The translations under genes and the position numbers were made by a program. This document shows, in pieces, positions 50,914 to 59,237 of a DNA stretch of 64,000 bases. Origin of the DNA: CAIMWS01 sp964409245 (GTDB lineage: Bacteria; Verrucomicrobiota; Verrucomicrobiia; Limisphaerales; UBA1319); contig CAYPCQ010000003.1 in the NCBI GenBank assembly GCA_964409245.1, positions 62,001 to 126,000 on the forward strand. Direction: 5' to 3'. The notes below the pieces were generated by a model. That model searched no databases. It was not told where the DNA came from and worked only from the letters and a program-made list of their open reading frames with translations. Position 1 is the first letter of the stretch. Each line of letters opens with the position of its first letter.

Positions 50914-53628
50914 ATGAAACCACGGAGCATATTCCGACTTCGATCAGGGCGGGACATTGGACTGGCAATCTTGGCCGCTGGATTAGCCACCGCTTGGTCA
51001 GCCAATTGCCTTTCGGCTGAAGAATCTGGAAAAGGGGGCCGGGACGAAGCGCAAACCAAAGAAACGAAGCCAGGCAAAGATGGCAAGCCGGCTGGCAAAG
51101 AGGAGCTTAAGCTGGAGGATCTGTTTCCGGAGAAAGGATTATTCGGGCCATCGGCCAGTGGAACTGCTTTTTCCCACGATGGGCGATATGGCGCCTATTT
51201 ATACCGGCCATACGCTGAAAGACGCCATGGCCCTGATCTTTGGCTGCTGGATACGCAATCAGGCCAGCTTAAGCGGGTGACCTCGGTGTCGGTAATGTGC
51301 GAATTCCAAGCCGAGACCCGAAAGGTCAAGGAAGACCGGATCAAGAAGGCCCGCGAATCGAAAAAGAAACCGGCGGCCACTGGAGATAAACCAGCTGCGG
51401 AGGGAGCGGCCAAGGACAAAAAGGCCACCAGTCCGGAAGGTTCGGAGGAGGATTTCAAAGACGAGGACCGGAGTATTCCCGAAGAGGCTAAAGGGAGCAG
51501 CGATACCGGGAAAAAGGATAAAAAACCGGAAAAAGGGGATGGGGTGGATGAGAAGGACGCCGATGCCGAAAAAGCCCCGCTCTATGGCGGCATCCATGCC
51601 TTTGAATGGGCCCCGGCAACCAATGAAATGATGTTCGCCTCGGGAGGTGACCTTTATCGATATGTGCCGGAGCGGCAGGAAATCAGCCGGCTGACGCGCT
51701 CCACCGACGAGAAGCGGAACCTGCGATATCTGCCGGACGGCGGTGGCTACACTTTTCTGCGCGGGAACCAATTGATGTGCGTGCGTTTTGGCCAGCATAT
51801 CCAGGAGCAGATCGAACCGAAAGTGGCCGATGGGGAGCGGATTCATGATTATCAAATCAGCCCGGATGGAAAACGGGTGGTGCTGGTGACGATGAAGGAA
51901 GTTTCCGGTCCCGCAACGGACCGCAAAGTGCAGATTGCGCAATACCGGGACCGATTCATGAACACCACCCAGGTGGCGCGCCAGGTTTCCGATGACCCGG
52001 TCAAAACCAACGAAGTCTCGCTCTATGTCTGCGAACTCGGTGGCACACTGAAGGAGGATCTGAAAACCATCCGCATCCTGAAAGCCCAGCGGACCGGCCC
52101 GCGCGATTACTGGTCCACCCCGGATTGGGCACCGGATTCGTCGCGCCTCGCCTTTGCCTGGTATGAGCAGAATTCCGGGCATATTCAGATTTATGAGGCC
52201 CTCCTGGATACCGCCCGCGAAAAGGATAAGGCTGGCCCCAAGAAGGAGGAACCCGCGGCGGCAGGCGAAGAAAAGAAATCCGGTGACCAGCCAGAAGCTG
52301 AAGCTCCCCCCGCCGATAGTGGCAAGGAATCGGCCTTGGAGGAGCGCCCGGCGCGGGTGGTTTACCGTATATTGCACCATGGTGGACCCACCACGCCCAA
52401 CATGGTTGCTCCCCAGTATATCGCGGACAGCCGGCGTTTGGCTTTCTTGAGCGAGCAGAGCGGCTATCGCCAGTTATACCTGCTGGATCCGCTCTACGAG
52501 TCGGTTGCTTCCGTCACTCAGGGATCTTATGAGATATACCCGGTGCCGATGGGGAATCAGCGAAAATACCTGTTCGCCGCCGCCACCCGTGACGATCCAG
52601 CCCGGCGGGAATTATTCCGCATCAATCCCCAAGACCGGTCCATGGAGAAGATATCCCTCTGGGAGGGATCCTACCAGGGCGCGGCTTTCAGCCCGGACGG
52701 CGCCAAGGCTCTGGCCAATTACTCGACCTATGGCCGGCTGACGGAGCTGGTTTACATCGACGCCACCCGCGAGGAGGTCAAGGTTCTGACCGATTCGCAT
52801 CCCAAGAAGGCAGCGGAATTGACCACCGCCAGGCCGGCTTTTTTCGCTTACAAGAATCGTTTGGGGCACGAAATCCGGGGCATGATGTTCAAGCCGGCCT
52901 TGGTGAAAACCAACGAAAAACTGCCTGTGCTGGTTTATGTTTATGGCGGGCCATTGGGTGAGCGGAAAATGGTGGACGACGGCAACTACGCCGGCGATCC
53001 CTATTTCTTTGCCTGGTATATGGCGCAGAAGCACGGTTACCTGGCGGCCACCATTGATCCGCGCGGTTCTTCCGGCTATGGCGGTTTATTCGAGAAATCC
53101 AATTTCGGGAATGTCGGCCGGGTCCAGGTGGAAGACTTGGTGGATGGTGTGAAATGGCTGGTGGAACATTTCCCGGTGGATGCCAAACGGGTGGCCATCC
53201 ATGGGTGGAGCTTCGGCGGTTTCCAAACGCAAATGTGCCTTTACACGGAGCCGGACGTCTTTGCGGCGGGCATGGCTGGCGCCGGCCCCACCGAATGGGA
53301 GAATTACAATTCGTGGTACTCCACCGGAACGATCGGCCCCAGCCGCACGGGCCAGACGGACCTCAGCAAGTTCTCACTGTTGCCGCTGGCCAAAAACCTC
53401 AAAGGCAAATTGCTGCTGGTGCATGGCATGGAGGACGACAACGTCCTTTACCAGGATACCGTTCGGGTTTACCGGGAACTGCTGAAGGCAGGCAAGGAAA
53501 CCCAGGTGGAAATCTTCCTGGACCCCACCGGCAAGCACGCTTTGGGCGGGGATGTCAAAAGCCTGGGACGCTACCGCAAATATGAGGAATTCCTGCTGAG
53601 AACCATTGGCCGTGGCCCGGTCCAATAA
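50914..53628 (+). CDS. Secreted S9-family (prolyl oligopeptidase/DPP IV-like) serine peptidase
   Basis: A 904-residue protein with a signal peptide (DIGLAILAAGLATAWSANCL). It has a beta-propeller with PD40-like blades (FSHDGRYGAYLYRP, QISPDGKRVVLV, FSPDGAKALANYS) and a C-terminal alpha/beta hydrolase domain. The catalytic triad is Ser766 (HGWSFGGFQ), Asp841 (HGMEDDNVLYQD) and His875 (TGKHALGG). Two Lys/Glu/Asp/Pro/Ala-rich low-complexity insertions (about residues 141-219 and 431-473) interrupt the propeller. Such enzymes cleave small peptides, often after Pro or Ala. It stands alone between convergent and same-strand genes. Confidence 0.9.
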   Translation: MKPRSIFRLRSGRDIGLAILAAGLATAWSANCLSAEESGKGGRDEAQTKETKPGKDGKPAGKEELKLEDLFPEKGLFGPSASGTAFSHDGRYGAYLYRPYAERRHGPDLWLLDTQSGQLKRVTSVSVMCEFQAETRKVKEDRIKKARESKKKPAATGDKPAAEGAAKDKKATSPEGSEEDFKDEDRSIPEEAKGSSDTGKKDKKPEKGDGVDEKDADAEKAPLYGGIHAFEWAPATNEMMFASGGDLYRYVPERQEISRLTRSTDEKRNLRYLPDGGGYTFLRGNQLMCVRFGQHIQEQIEPKVADGERIHDYQISPDGKRVVLVTMKEVSGPATDRKVQIAQYRDRFMNTTQVARQVSDDPVKTNEVSLYVCELGGTLKEDLKTIRILKAQRTGPRDYWSTPDWAPDSSRLAFAWYEQNSGHIQIYEALLDTAREKDKAGPKKEEPAAAGEEKKSGDQPEAEAPPADSGKESALEERPARVVYRILHHGGPTTPNMVAPQYIADSRRLAFLSEQSGYRQLYLLDPLYESVASVTQGSYEIYPVPMGNQRKYLFAAATRDDPARRELFRINPQDRSMEKISLWEGSYQGAAFSPDGAKALANYSTYGRLTELVYIDATREEVKVLTDSHPKKAAELTTARPAFFAYKNRLGHEIRGMMFKPALVKTNEKLPVLVYVYGGPLGERKMVDDGNYAGDPYFFAWYMAQKHGYLAATIDPRGSSGYGGLFEKSNFGNVGRVQVEDLVDGVKWLVEHFPVDAKRVAIHGWSFGGFQTQMCLYTEPDVFAAGMAGAGPTEWENYNSWYSTGTIGPSRTGQTDLSKFSLLPLAKNLKGKLLLVHGMEDDNVLYQDTVRVYRELLKAGKETQVEIFLDPTGKHALGGDVKSLGRYRKYEEFLLRTIGRGPVQ

Positions 53629-53680
53629 GGAAAACGGCCTCCTTGCAGCGCCCGGTGCTTTTTCGGCCAGCGATTCAGAA

Positions 53681-53887
53681 TCAATCGTTTTGGTGGCATT
53701 TGCGGCCTGGTTTGCAGTATTCCGGGCTGGCGAGCCAATCGTCCGGGCCGGTCTCCGCCTGGGTGCGGTTGCACCAGCAGTGGCTGGAGCCACCAGCCGG
53801 CTCGGATGGCTGGCTAAAAGCTTCGCCGGCTTGCGCGGGAATATAGATTTTCTTGGTGCGCAGATGTCTGCAAATTTCCAGGTTCAT
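53681..53887 (-). CDS. Small Cys-rich conserved-looking protein downstream of the Mo hydroxylase genes
   Basis: A 68-residue ORF: ICRHLRTKKIYIPAQ near the start, then HCWCNRTQAETGPDD, then YCKPGRKC near the end. It has six Cys arranged in pairs. The composition and motif spacing look like a genuine small metal-binding or redox protein. I recall similar uncharacterised proteins in related phyla, but cannot confirm this without a search. The reading frame stays open upstream of the ATG, with protein-like DDELFQAWRQSDPVPIA reaching the paoB stop codon but no start codon. The true N-terminus may therefore be longer, with a frameshift or rare start. It would be the last gene of the operon. Confidence 0.55.
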   Translation of the reverse strand: MNLEICRHLRTKKIYIPAQAGEAFSQPSEPAGGSSHCWCNRTQAETGPDDWLASPEYCKPGRKCHQND

Positions 53888-53936
53888 AGCAATCGGGACG
53901 GGGTCGGATTGGCGCCAGGCTTGAAATAATTCGTCA

Positions 53937-54899
53937 TCATGCCCCCAGCTTCAGCAACGTTCTTTGGACCAACGCTTTGGCCAGGGGAACCTTATAGGCA
54001 TTGTGCTCCAGCGGGGAGGCTTTTTTGAGGAGCAAATCCGCTGCTTCCTCAGCGAGGCCGGTGCTCATTTCCCGCCCTTCCAGCAGCTTGCCGACCGCCT
54101 TGACTTGATAAGGCACGGGGGACACAGCGCCCAAAACCACTCTGGCTGCGGCCAGTTTACCCCCGATTATTTTGGCGGAAGCGGCGCAGCTGGCCAGCGC
54201 CCAATCAAATTGGGATTTTTCGCTGGTTTGCAGGTAGGCGCTCCGGCGTTCAGCCACGGGGATCTCCACCTGCAGAATCAGGTCGGTGGAGGCCAGGGAG
54301 TGGTGGGCGGTGGGATTATCCCAGGCCTTGGCGTAAAGTTCGTCGATGGACCAGCGTGCCAATTCATCCTCTCGCTGGACCACCACGGTGGCCTCCAAGG
54401 CGCCCAAGGCGACGGCCAGGTTGGAGACCACCGGGCTGATGCAGGTGTTGCCGGTGAACAGGCTGTGGTATTTGTTTTCCCCGTTGCGCGCGAAACAGGT
54501 GTCGCCGCCCTTTTTCAGGCAAAAAACATCCCGCTGCCGGAAATACCAGCACCGCGAATGCTGGGCCAGGTTGCCGCCCAGGGTGGCCACATTCCGGATT
54601 TGCGGCGAACCCACTTCCGCGGCGGCCTCCGTCAAGGCGGGGAATTTTTGTTTGAGGCCCGGGTGCGCCTCGATTTCCGCGACCTTGACATTGGCTCCGA
54701 GTATCCATCGCTCTTCACCTGGAGTGATGCGGTTCAGCCCGGGGAGGGACTTGATGTTGACCAGCAAATCCGGCTCGGCGATGTATTCCTTCATCAGGCC
54801 CAGGAGATCATTGCCGCCGGCGATATAACATCCGCGGTCCCCCGCCAGTTCGCGGGCGCTGGCGGGCGTGAGGGCGGTGGCGTATTGGAAGGCTTTCAT
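53937..54899 (-). CDS. paoB: Molybdenum hydroxylase FAD subunit (PaoB/YagS-like)
   Basis: A 320-residue protein of the xanthine dehydrogenase family medium subunit. FAD-binding motifs are IAGGNDLLGL near the N-terminus and NVATLGGNLAQHSRC in the middle. The cluster of Cys (CWYFRQRDVFCLKKGGDTCF) is the extra [4Fe-4S] site seen in PaoB/YagS and HcrB but not in xanthine dehydrogenase. It passes electrons from the Mo and 2Fe-2S subunits to an unknown acceptor. It overlaps the Mo subunit gene by 4 bases (ATGA). With the Tat leader on the partner, a periplasmic aldehyde oxidase of the PaoABC type is the best model. Confidence 0.85.
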   Translation of the reverse strand: MKAFQYATALTPASARELAGDRGCYIAGGNDLLGLMKEYIAEPDLLVNIKSLPGLNRITPGEERWILGANVKVAEIEAHPGLKQKFPALTEAAAEVGSPQIRNVATLGGNLAQHSRCWYFRQRDVFCLKKGGDTCFARNGENKYHSLFTGNTCISPVVSNLAVALGALEATVVVQREDELARWSIDELYAKAWDNPTAHHSLASTDLILQVEIPVAERRSAYLQTSEKSQFDWALASCAASAKIIGGKLAAARVVLGAVSPVPYQVKAVGKLLEGREMSTGLAEEAADLLLKKASPLEHNAYKVPLAKALVQRTLLKLGA

Positions 54900-56977
54900 G
54901 CTTTTACGGTTTGAGTTTTTCCGAGGGCGGCCAGGACTTTGGCCGGGGTGATGGGCAGGCTGCCCACGCGGACTCCCAAGGCGTTGGCCACCGCGTTGGC
55001 GATGGCGGAGGCGGTGGGGATGGTGACAGGCTCTCCCACTCCGATGACCCCCCGCTCGGGCATGTCCAGGAGCACCACGTCGATTTCCGGCACATCGGCC
55101 AGGCCGGGGATTTTGTAGGTTTCGAAATTCGGATTCAGCATCACCCCGGTGGCGCGATCCATCACGCGTTCCTCGTAGAGGGCGTAGCCGATGCCCATGA
55201 TGATGCCGCCATTGACCTGGCTTTCACAAGTGAGCTTGTTCAGGATCAATCCGCAATCCTGGATGCAGGTGATCTTTTTCACCCGGACCAGGCCGGTTCC
55301 GGTGTCCACCGCCACTTCGGCGAATTGGACCCCGCCGGCTCCGCTCGAAGACAAGCCGGGTTGCCACTGGCCGGGCACCACCAAGGGGTTGATGCCGATT
55401 TTGCGGCAGGCTTTGAGCCAGTTTTCGCCCCGCACATTTTCCAGGCCGGAGGTTTTCTGGAGTTCCGCCAGGGCTTTGGTGCAGGCGTCATGGATGGCGG
55501 GCGCCACGGAGGGGGAGGTGGTGCTGCCACCGCTGCCGCCGGAGGGCGGGAACCGCGTATCCCCGATGCGCACGGTGATCTCCTCCGGCTTGAGCCCCAA
55601 TAGCTCGGCCGCCACCAAGGCGATGACTGTGCGGGTGCCGGTCCCCAAATCCTGGGTGCCGCACCGGATTTCAACCGTGCCGTCGGGATTGATTTGCGCC
55701 TCCGCCTTGGTGCCGCCGCCACCGCCACCCCAGGAGGCTCCGGCGCAGCCCACGCCGGTTTTCACCGGGCCGGGCGAGGCGCCTGGCCGCCGGTATTTCT
55801 CCTTCCAGCCGAAACGTTCGGCGCCCAGCCGGTATTCCTTTTGGCGAACCGGGGAGGGATCGTTCCTGAGGCGGATTTCCAGGGGATCCAAATTCAGCTT
55901 CACCGCCAGATCGTCCAGGATGGATTCCATGCCCAGGGAGGCTTGGGGATGGCCGGGGGCGCGGAAGGCGCGGGCGGATCCGGCGTTCACCGCCACGCCT
56001 CGATGGGTGACACGGGTGTTAGGCACCGGGTAAATATAAGGCGCCGGGAATTCCGCGCCGCCGCCACCGCCCTCGGTGGAAGCCCCGCTGCCGAGGCCGG
56101 CGGTGCCATAGGCATCCAACTCAAAGGCGATCAATTTGCCCTCCGCCGTGCCCCCCAGCTTGATTTTCTGGATGCTGGAAGGCCGGTTGCCCACTGCGAG
56201 GGATTGCTCGAACCGGGTCAGCATCAGGCGCACCGGGGCTTGGGCCGCCTTGGACAGTTGCGCCGCCAGGCTGCCCTCCACGCCCAGCCCGAACTTGGCG
56301 CCGAAACCGCCCCCCATGTATTCGCTGATGACCCGCACCTTGTTTTGCGGCAGGTTCAGGCTTCCGGCCAGGCCATCCCGGACGCTGAATATCCCCTGGG
56401 TGGAGGACCAGGCGGTGACGCCCTCTTCGGTCCAGGCGATAGTATGCCCGTGGGTTTCCAAGGGCTGATGAATTTGCACCGGGGTGGAGAAGACCCCCTC
56501 AACCGCCGCCGCCGATTCGCTGAAAGCTTTTTCCACATCCCCCTTTTCGGTGGTCTTTGGCTTCGAAAGGTTGGGATTGTTTTCCCACACGCGGGGGGAA
56601 GCGTCCTGCCGGGCATCCACTTCCCGAACCACAAAGGGCAGGGGGGTGGCGGCCACTTCGATTTTCCGGAGCGCATCCAGGCAGGCTTGCTTGCTGGTGC
56701 CGGCCACGGCCGCCAGTTCCTCCCCGTAATACCGGACGGTTCGTTCCCCCTCGCGCACCGCCACCACGGCCTTGATGCCAGGCACCTGGCGGGCTTTATC
56801 GAGGTTGATCCGGGTGATTTTTGCCGCCGGCCAGCGGGAACGGAAAACCATGCCATACAGCCAGCCCTTGGGCTGCACATCCGAACTGTATTTCGCTTGG
56901 CCGGTCACCTTGACGGCTCCATCCACCCGCCGGTTATGCCGGCTCAAATAACGTGTTTCCTTAGGCCAGGTCGCCAT
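54896..56977 (-). CDS. paoC: Molybdenum hydroxylase Mo-cofactor subunit (PaoC/YagR-like)
   Basis: A 693-residue large subunit of the xanthine dehydrogenase/aldehyde oxidoreductase family. Family blocks are VDGAVKVTGQAKYSSDV, EYMGGGFGAKFG, the cofactor-contact region AFRAPGHPQASLGMES, GTQDLGTGTRTVIALVAAEL, and the catalytic Glu in GVIGVGEPVTIP. It binds molybdopterin cytosine dinucleotide and hydroxylates aldehydes or N-heterocycles with water as oxygen source. It overlaps the 2Fe-2S gene by 17 bases. A Gly-rich loop (EGGGGGAEFP, SWGGGGGGTK) is present. It has no leader of its own and would be co-exported with the Tat-bearing subunit. Confidence 0.9.
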   Translation of the reverse strand: MATWPKETRYLSRHNRRVDGAVKVTGQAKYSSDVQPKGWLYGMVFRSRWPAAKITRINLDKARQVPGIKAVVAVREGERTVRYYGEELAAVAGTSKQACLDALRKIEVAATPLPFVVREVDARQDASPRVWENNPNLSKPKTTEKGDVEKAFSESAAAVEGVFSTPVQIHQPLETHGHTIAWTEEGVTAWSSTQGIFSVRDGLAGSLNLPQNKVRVISEYMGGGFGAKFGLGVEGSLAAQLSKAAQAPVRLMLTRFEQSLAVGNRPSSIQKIKLGGTAEGKLIAFELDAYGTAGLGSGASTEGGGGGAEFPAPYIYPVPNTRVTHRGVAVNAGSARAFRAPGHPQASLGMESILDDLAVKLNLDPLEIRLRNDPSPVRQKEYRLGAERFGWKEKYRRPGASPGPVKTGVGCAGASWGGGGGGTKAEAQINPDGTVEIRCGTQDLGTGTRTVIALVAAELLGLKPEEITVRIGDTRFPPSGGSGGSTTSPSVAPAIHDACTKALAELQKTSGLENVRGENWLKACRKIGINPLVVPGQWQPGLSSSGAGGVQFAEVAVDTGTGLVRVKKITCIQDCGLILNKLTCESQVNGGIIMGIGYALYEERVMDRATGVMLNPNFETYKIPGLADVPEIDVVLLDMPERGVIGVGEPVTIPTASAIANAVANALGVRVGSLPITPAKVLAALGKTQTVKA

Positions 56978-57626
56978 AATTAATCACCTCCGTTTTGCTG
57001 GTTGCAGCGGCGCCCCCCGCTCTCAAAGCGGCTTTCAGGATCCGCGGATAAGTCCCGCACCGGCACAGGTTGCCGGAGCAGGCGTGCCGCACGTCATCGC
57101 CAGTGGGATGAGGATTATCCAGGAACAGAGCGGTCACGCTCATCACGAACCCGGGCGTGCAGTAGCCGCACATCAAGGCGTCTTCCTCCAGGAAGGCCTG
57201 CTGCACCGGGCTTAACTGCCCGTCGCGGGCCAGGCCTTCCACGGTGGCGATATCGTGGCCTTGAGCTTCAAGGGCGAGCAGCATGCAGGCGTAGATCGGC
57301 CGGCCATCCAGCAGCATCGTGCAGGCGCCGCAAGTTCCCCGGTCGCATACTTCTTTGGCGCCCGTCAAATCCGTATGGTTGCGCAGGGCGTCCAGCAAAG
57401 TCACCCGCGGCTCCAAGGCCAGGCTCAATTCCTTGCCATTCACGCGCAGTTTCACGGAGACCGCACCGGGGCCGAGGGCCTTCTCCGGATTGGCCTTTTC
57501 CAGTTGGGCGGCGGCCTGCTGCACCTGGGTGGCGGCGGTGGCCACCGCCGTCGTGCCAATGCTCTTCAGGAAGTTCCGCCGGGAAAAGCCCCTTTTCCCA
57601 CTGTCCTCTGACAAAAAATCACTCAT
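56961..57626 (-). CDS. paoA: Tat-exported 2Fe-2S subunit of the molybdenum hydroxylase (PaoA/YagT-like)
   Basis: About 221 residues from ATG 57626, which overlaps the mocA stop by 4 bases (ATGA); the in-frame TTG at 57635 is less likely. A Tat leader (FSRRNFLKSIGTTAVATAAT) is followed by a plant-type ferredoxin domain (CDRGTCGACTMLLDG...YAC) and a second 2Fe-2S domain (CGYCTPGFVM, CSGNLCRCGTYPRIL). It carries electrons from the Mo site towards FAD. The twin-arginine signal means the folded complex is exported, as with E. coli PaoABC. Unlike the E. coli operon there is no paoD/XdhC-like chaperone gene here; instead mocA stands upstream. Confidence 0.9.
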   Translation of the reverse strand: MSDFLSEDSGKRGFSRRNFLKSIGTTAVATAATQVQQAAAQLEKANPEKALGPGAVSVKLRVNGKELSLALEPRVTLLDALRNHTDLTGAKEVCDRGTCGACTMLLDGRPIYACMLLALEAQGHDIATVEGLARDGQLSPVQQAFLEEDALMCGYCTPGFVMSVTALFLDNPHPTGDDVRHACSGNLCRCGTYPRILKAALRAGGAAATSKTEVINYGDLA

Positions 57627-58249
57627 AAATTCCAAGACAAATAGAGTCGAGCGGCCTTTTCGTAATCCTCCGGCCGGTCAATGTCAAAATCCAGGCCGGA
57701 GTCCTCAATCTTGCAGGAAGATAGCACGTCCGAACGATTCTTCAAGAAACCGCTCAGCCGATCTTCAACAGCCATGGCCAATTCCTGGAACCGGGGCCTC
57801 GGGAATAGAATGGGGTGCCGGGTTTTTGAATGGAAAAATGGCTGGCAGATCCGGTCTGGCTGGCTCCGGCTCCAGTCCACCAGCGCCCGCAGGGTGTCCT
57901 CCCGCAAATGGGGCTGATCTCCCAGCGCCAGGGCGATGTGGGTGATGGATGGCTGCCAGCCAGCCCACCGGGCCGCGCATTGGATGGAACTGAACATGCC
58001 GAGCTCCGGCTGGGGATTGGCGATGCGGCTGCCGGCGGGGAATTCCAGGCGGTCCAACTCGGCAGCCATGGCCGCCTGCCCGGGCGCCACCACCACCGCG
58101 ATTTGGCTGGCGCCCACCCGGCGCCACTGGTGAATCAAATGGCCGAGGATTGTCCGGGGGCCCCAAGGCAGCAGCAGCTTGGGCTGGCCCATGCGGGAAG
58201 AAGCGCCCGCGGCCAGGATAAAAACTCCCAGTGCCAGGGATGGTTGCAT
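57623..58249 (-). CDS. mocA: MobA/MocA-like molybdenum cofactor nucleotidyltransferase
   Basis: About 208 residues from ATG 58249 (TTG 58255 is also in frame). It has the nucleotidyltransferase signature LAAGASSRMGQPKLLLPWG and the acidic metal site HIALALGDQPHLRED, as in MocA and related enzymes that attach CMP to molybdopterin. The product, molybdopterin cytosine dinucleotide, is the cofactor form used by the Pao-type hydroxylase encoded directly downstream. This strongly supports MocA over the GMP-transferring MobA. It is the likely maturation factor of the operon. The gap to the upstream zinc-ribbon gene is 21 bases. Confidence 0.85.
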   Translation of the reverse strand: MQPSLALGVFILAAGASSRMGQPKLLLPWGPRTILGHLIHQWRRVGASQIAVVVAPGQAAMAAELDRLEFPAGSRIANPQPELGMFSSIQCAARWAGWQPSITHIALALGDQPHLREDTLRALVDWSRSQPDRICQPFFHSKTRHPILFPRPRFQELAMAVEDRLSGFLKNRSDVLSSCKIEDSGLDFDIDRPEDYEKAARLYLSWNL

Positions 58250-58270
58250 GCGCAATCGGTTTGGAATCCG

Positions 58271-58534
58271 CTAAAAATAAAACCCGATCCACGCCAGCAG
58301 GAGCAGGATGGCCACGATCCACCACAGCCAGTGGATGCCGCGTGGCCTGGCTGGCTCACCGCCGAATTCCCGGCTCACGAATTCGTCGTAATCGAAACCT
58401 TCGGCCGGCAAACCCAGGCCGTCCGAGCGCGCGGCATCCGACCAGCCGGTTTTTTCGTCCGAGCCGCATTCCGGGCAGGCCTTGGCCCGGGCGGGAATAT
58501 CGGCCCCGCAAAGCGGACAGTTATCAGGAGTCAT
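58271..58534 (-). CDS. Small zinc-ribbon membrane protein
   Basis: About 87 residues from ATG 58534 (GTG 58540 in frame). A CPLCGADIPARAKACPECGS zinc ribbon is at the N-terminus, followed by an acidic linker (FDYDEFVSREFG). One C-terminal transmembrane helix (WLWWIVAILLLLAWIGFYF) ends the protein. Tail-anchored zinc-ribbon proteins are common in this phylum and mostly uncharacterised. It could belong to the mocA-pao transcription unit or simply precede it. Confidence 0.75.
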   Translation of the reverse strand: MTPDNCPLCGADIPARAKACPECGSDEKTGWSDAARSDGLGLPAEGFDYDEFVSREFGGEPARPRGIHWLWWIVAILLLLAWIGFYF

Positions 58535-58569
58535 GCGCACCGGGTGTTTCAGTGGGGAGCCAGGTGCCC

Positions 58570-59151
58570 TCAGCCCACGCCGGCGTATTCCTCGTCTGTT
58601 TCCAAGTCCATGCCCATCAGCACATAATCGTGCTTGTTGGTCTGCATGTCCTTGACGTACTCGGATAATTTGAGCAGCGAGCGGAAGCCCAAGTGGCTGA
58701 AAATCTTGATGGCTGCCTCCTGTTCGCCGAGGAATTCGGCCTCGATTTTTTCGAGGCCCAGGTTCTGGGCCAGTTCAAGGGCTTCGGTGACCAGCGCTTT
58801 CGCCAGGCCGCGCCCGCGGCAGGCGGGATGCACCAGGACGCTGACCCGGCCGATGTGGCGTCTCCATCCGCCCAGCTGCTGGTGCAAAGTGGAGGCGCCG
58901 ATGACCTTGCCGCTGGCCACCGCCAGCAGCGGCAGGTTGCGGCCCAAGTCGATATTCTGGCACCAATCGCGGATCACCGCCGGATCCGTGACCCGGTGTT
59001 TGATGAACAGTCGTTCCGGTTCCGGAACAGCCTGGAAAAACTCCAAAAAGTCCGGTTCATCGGTGCTTTCCAGCGGGCGCACCGAACAGGCCGACCCATC
59101 CTTCAGCCGAAGCTCGATCGGATATTTTTCAAGTGCGGTTTCAATCAGCAT
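58570..59151 (-). CDS. GNAT-family N-acetyltransferase
   Basis: A 193-residue protein. The GNAT core is visible: strand beta4 (IGRVSVLVHPACRGRGLAKA) carries the acetyl-CoA-binding R-G-x-G-L-A loop, then AEFLGEQEAAIKIFSHLGFR. The N-terminal RLKDGSACSVRPLESTDEPD block is typical of the bacterial subgroup related to protein or small-molecule acetyltransferases. An AGGA ribosome-binding sequence stands about 9 bases before the ATG. The gene is divergent from the deacetylase-phosphatase fusion gene. The substrate is unknown. Confidence 0.85.
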   Translation of the reverse strand: MLIETALEKYPIELRLKDGSACSVRPLESTDEPDFLEFFQAVPEPERLFIKHRVTDPAVIRDWCQNIDLGRNLPLLAVASGKVIGASTLHQQLGGWRRHIGRVSVLVHPACRGRGLAKALVTEALELAQNLGLEKIEAEFLGEQEAAIKIFSHLGFRSLLKLSEYVKDMQTNKHDYVLMGMDLETDEEYAGVG

Positions 59152-59202
59152 AAAAATTTGTCCTGTTTTCGGTTGGACTCAATCTACACCGTTCCCGTGG
59201 AC

Positions 59203-59231
59203 TTGCCAAATGATTCCCCCCATTTTAAAAT
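59203..59231 (+). promoter_or_regulatory. Strong sigma70-like promoter placed for a leaderless mRNA
   Basis: TTGCCA (59203-59208), a 17-base spacer and TAAAAT (59226-59231), each with one mismatch to consensus. Six bases separate the -10 from ATG 59238, so +1 should be the A of the start codon. There is no Shine-Dalgarno sequence. Confidence 0.6.
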
Positions 59232-59237
59232 TGATCG

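Noticed and set aside
53886..53940. 18-codon ORF starting at the paoB stop codon
   Set aside because: Too short to judge; more simply seen as the out-of-frame start of the small Cys-rich gene.
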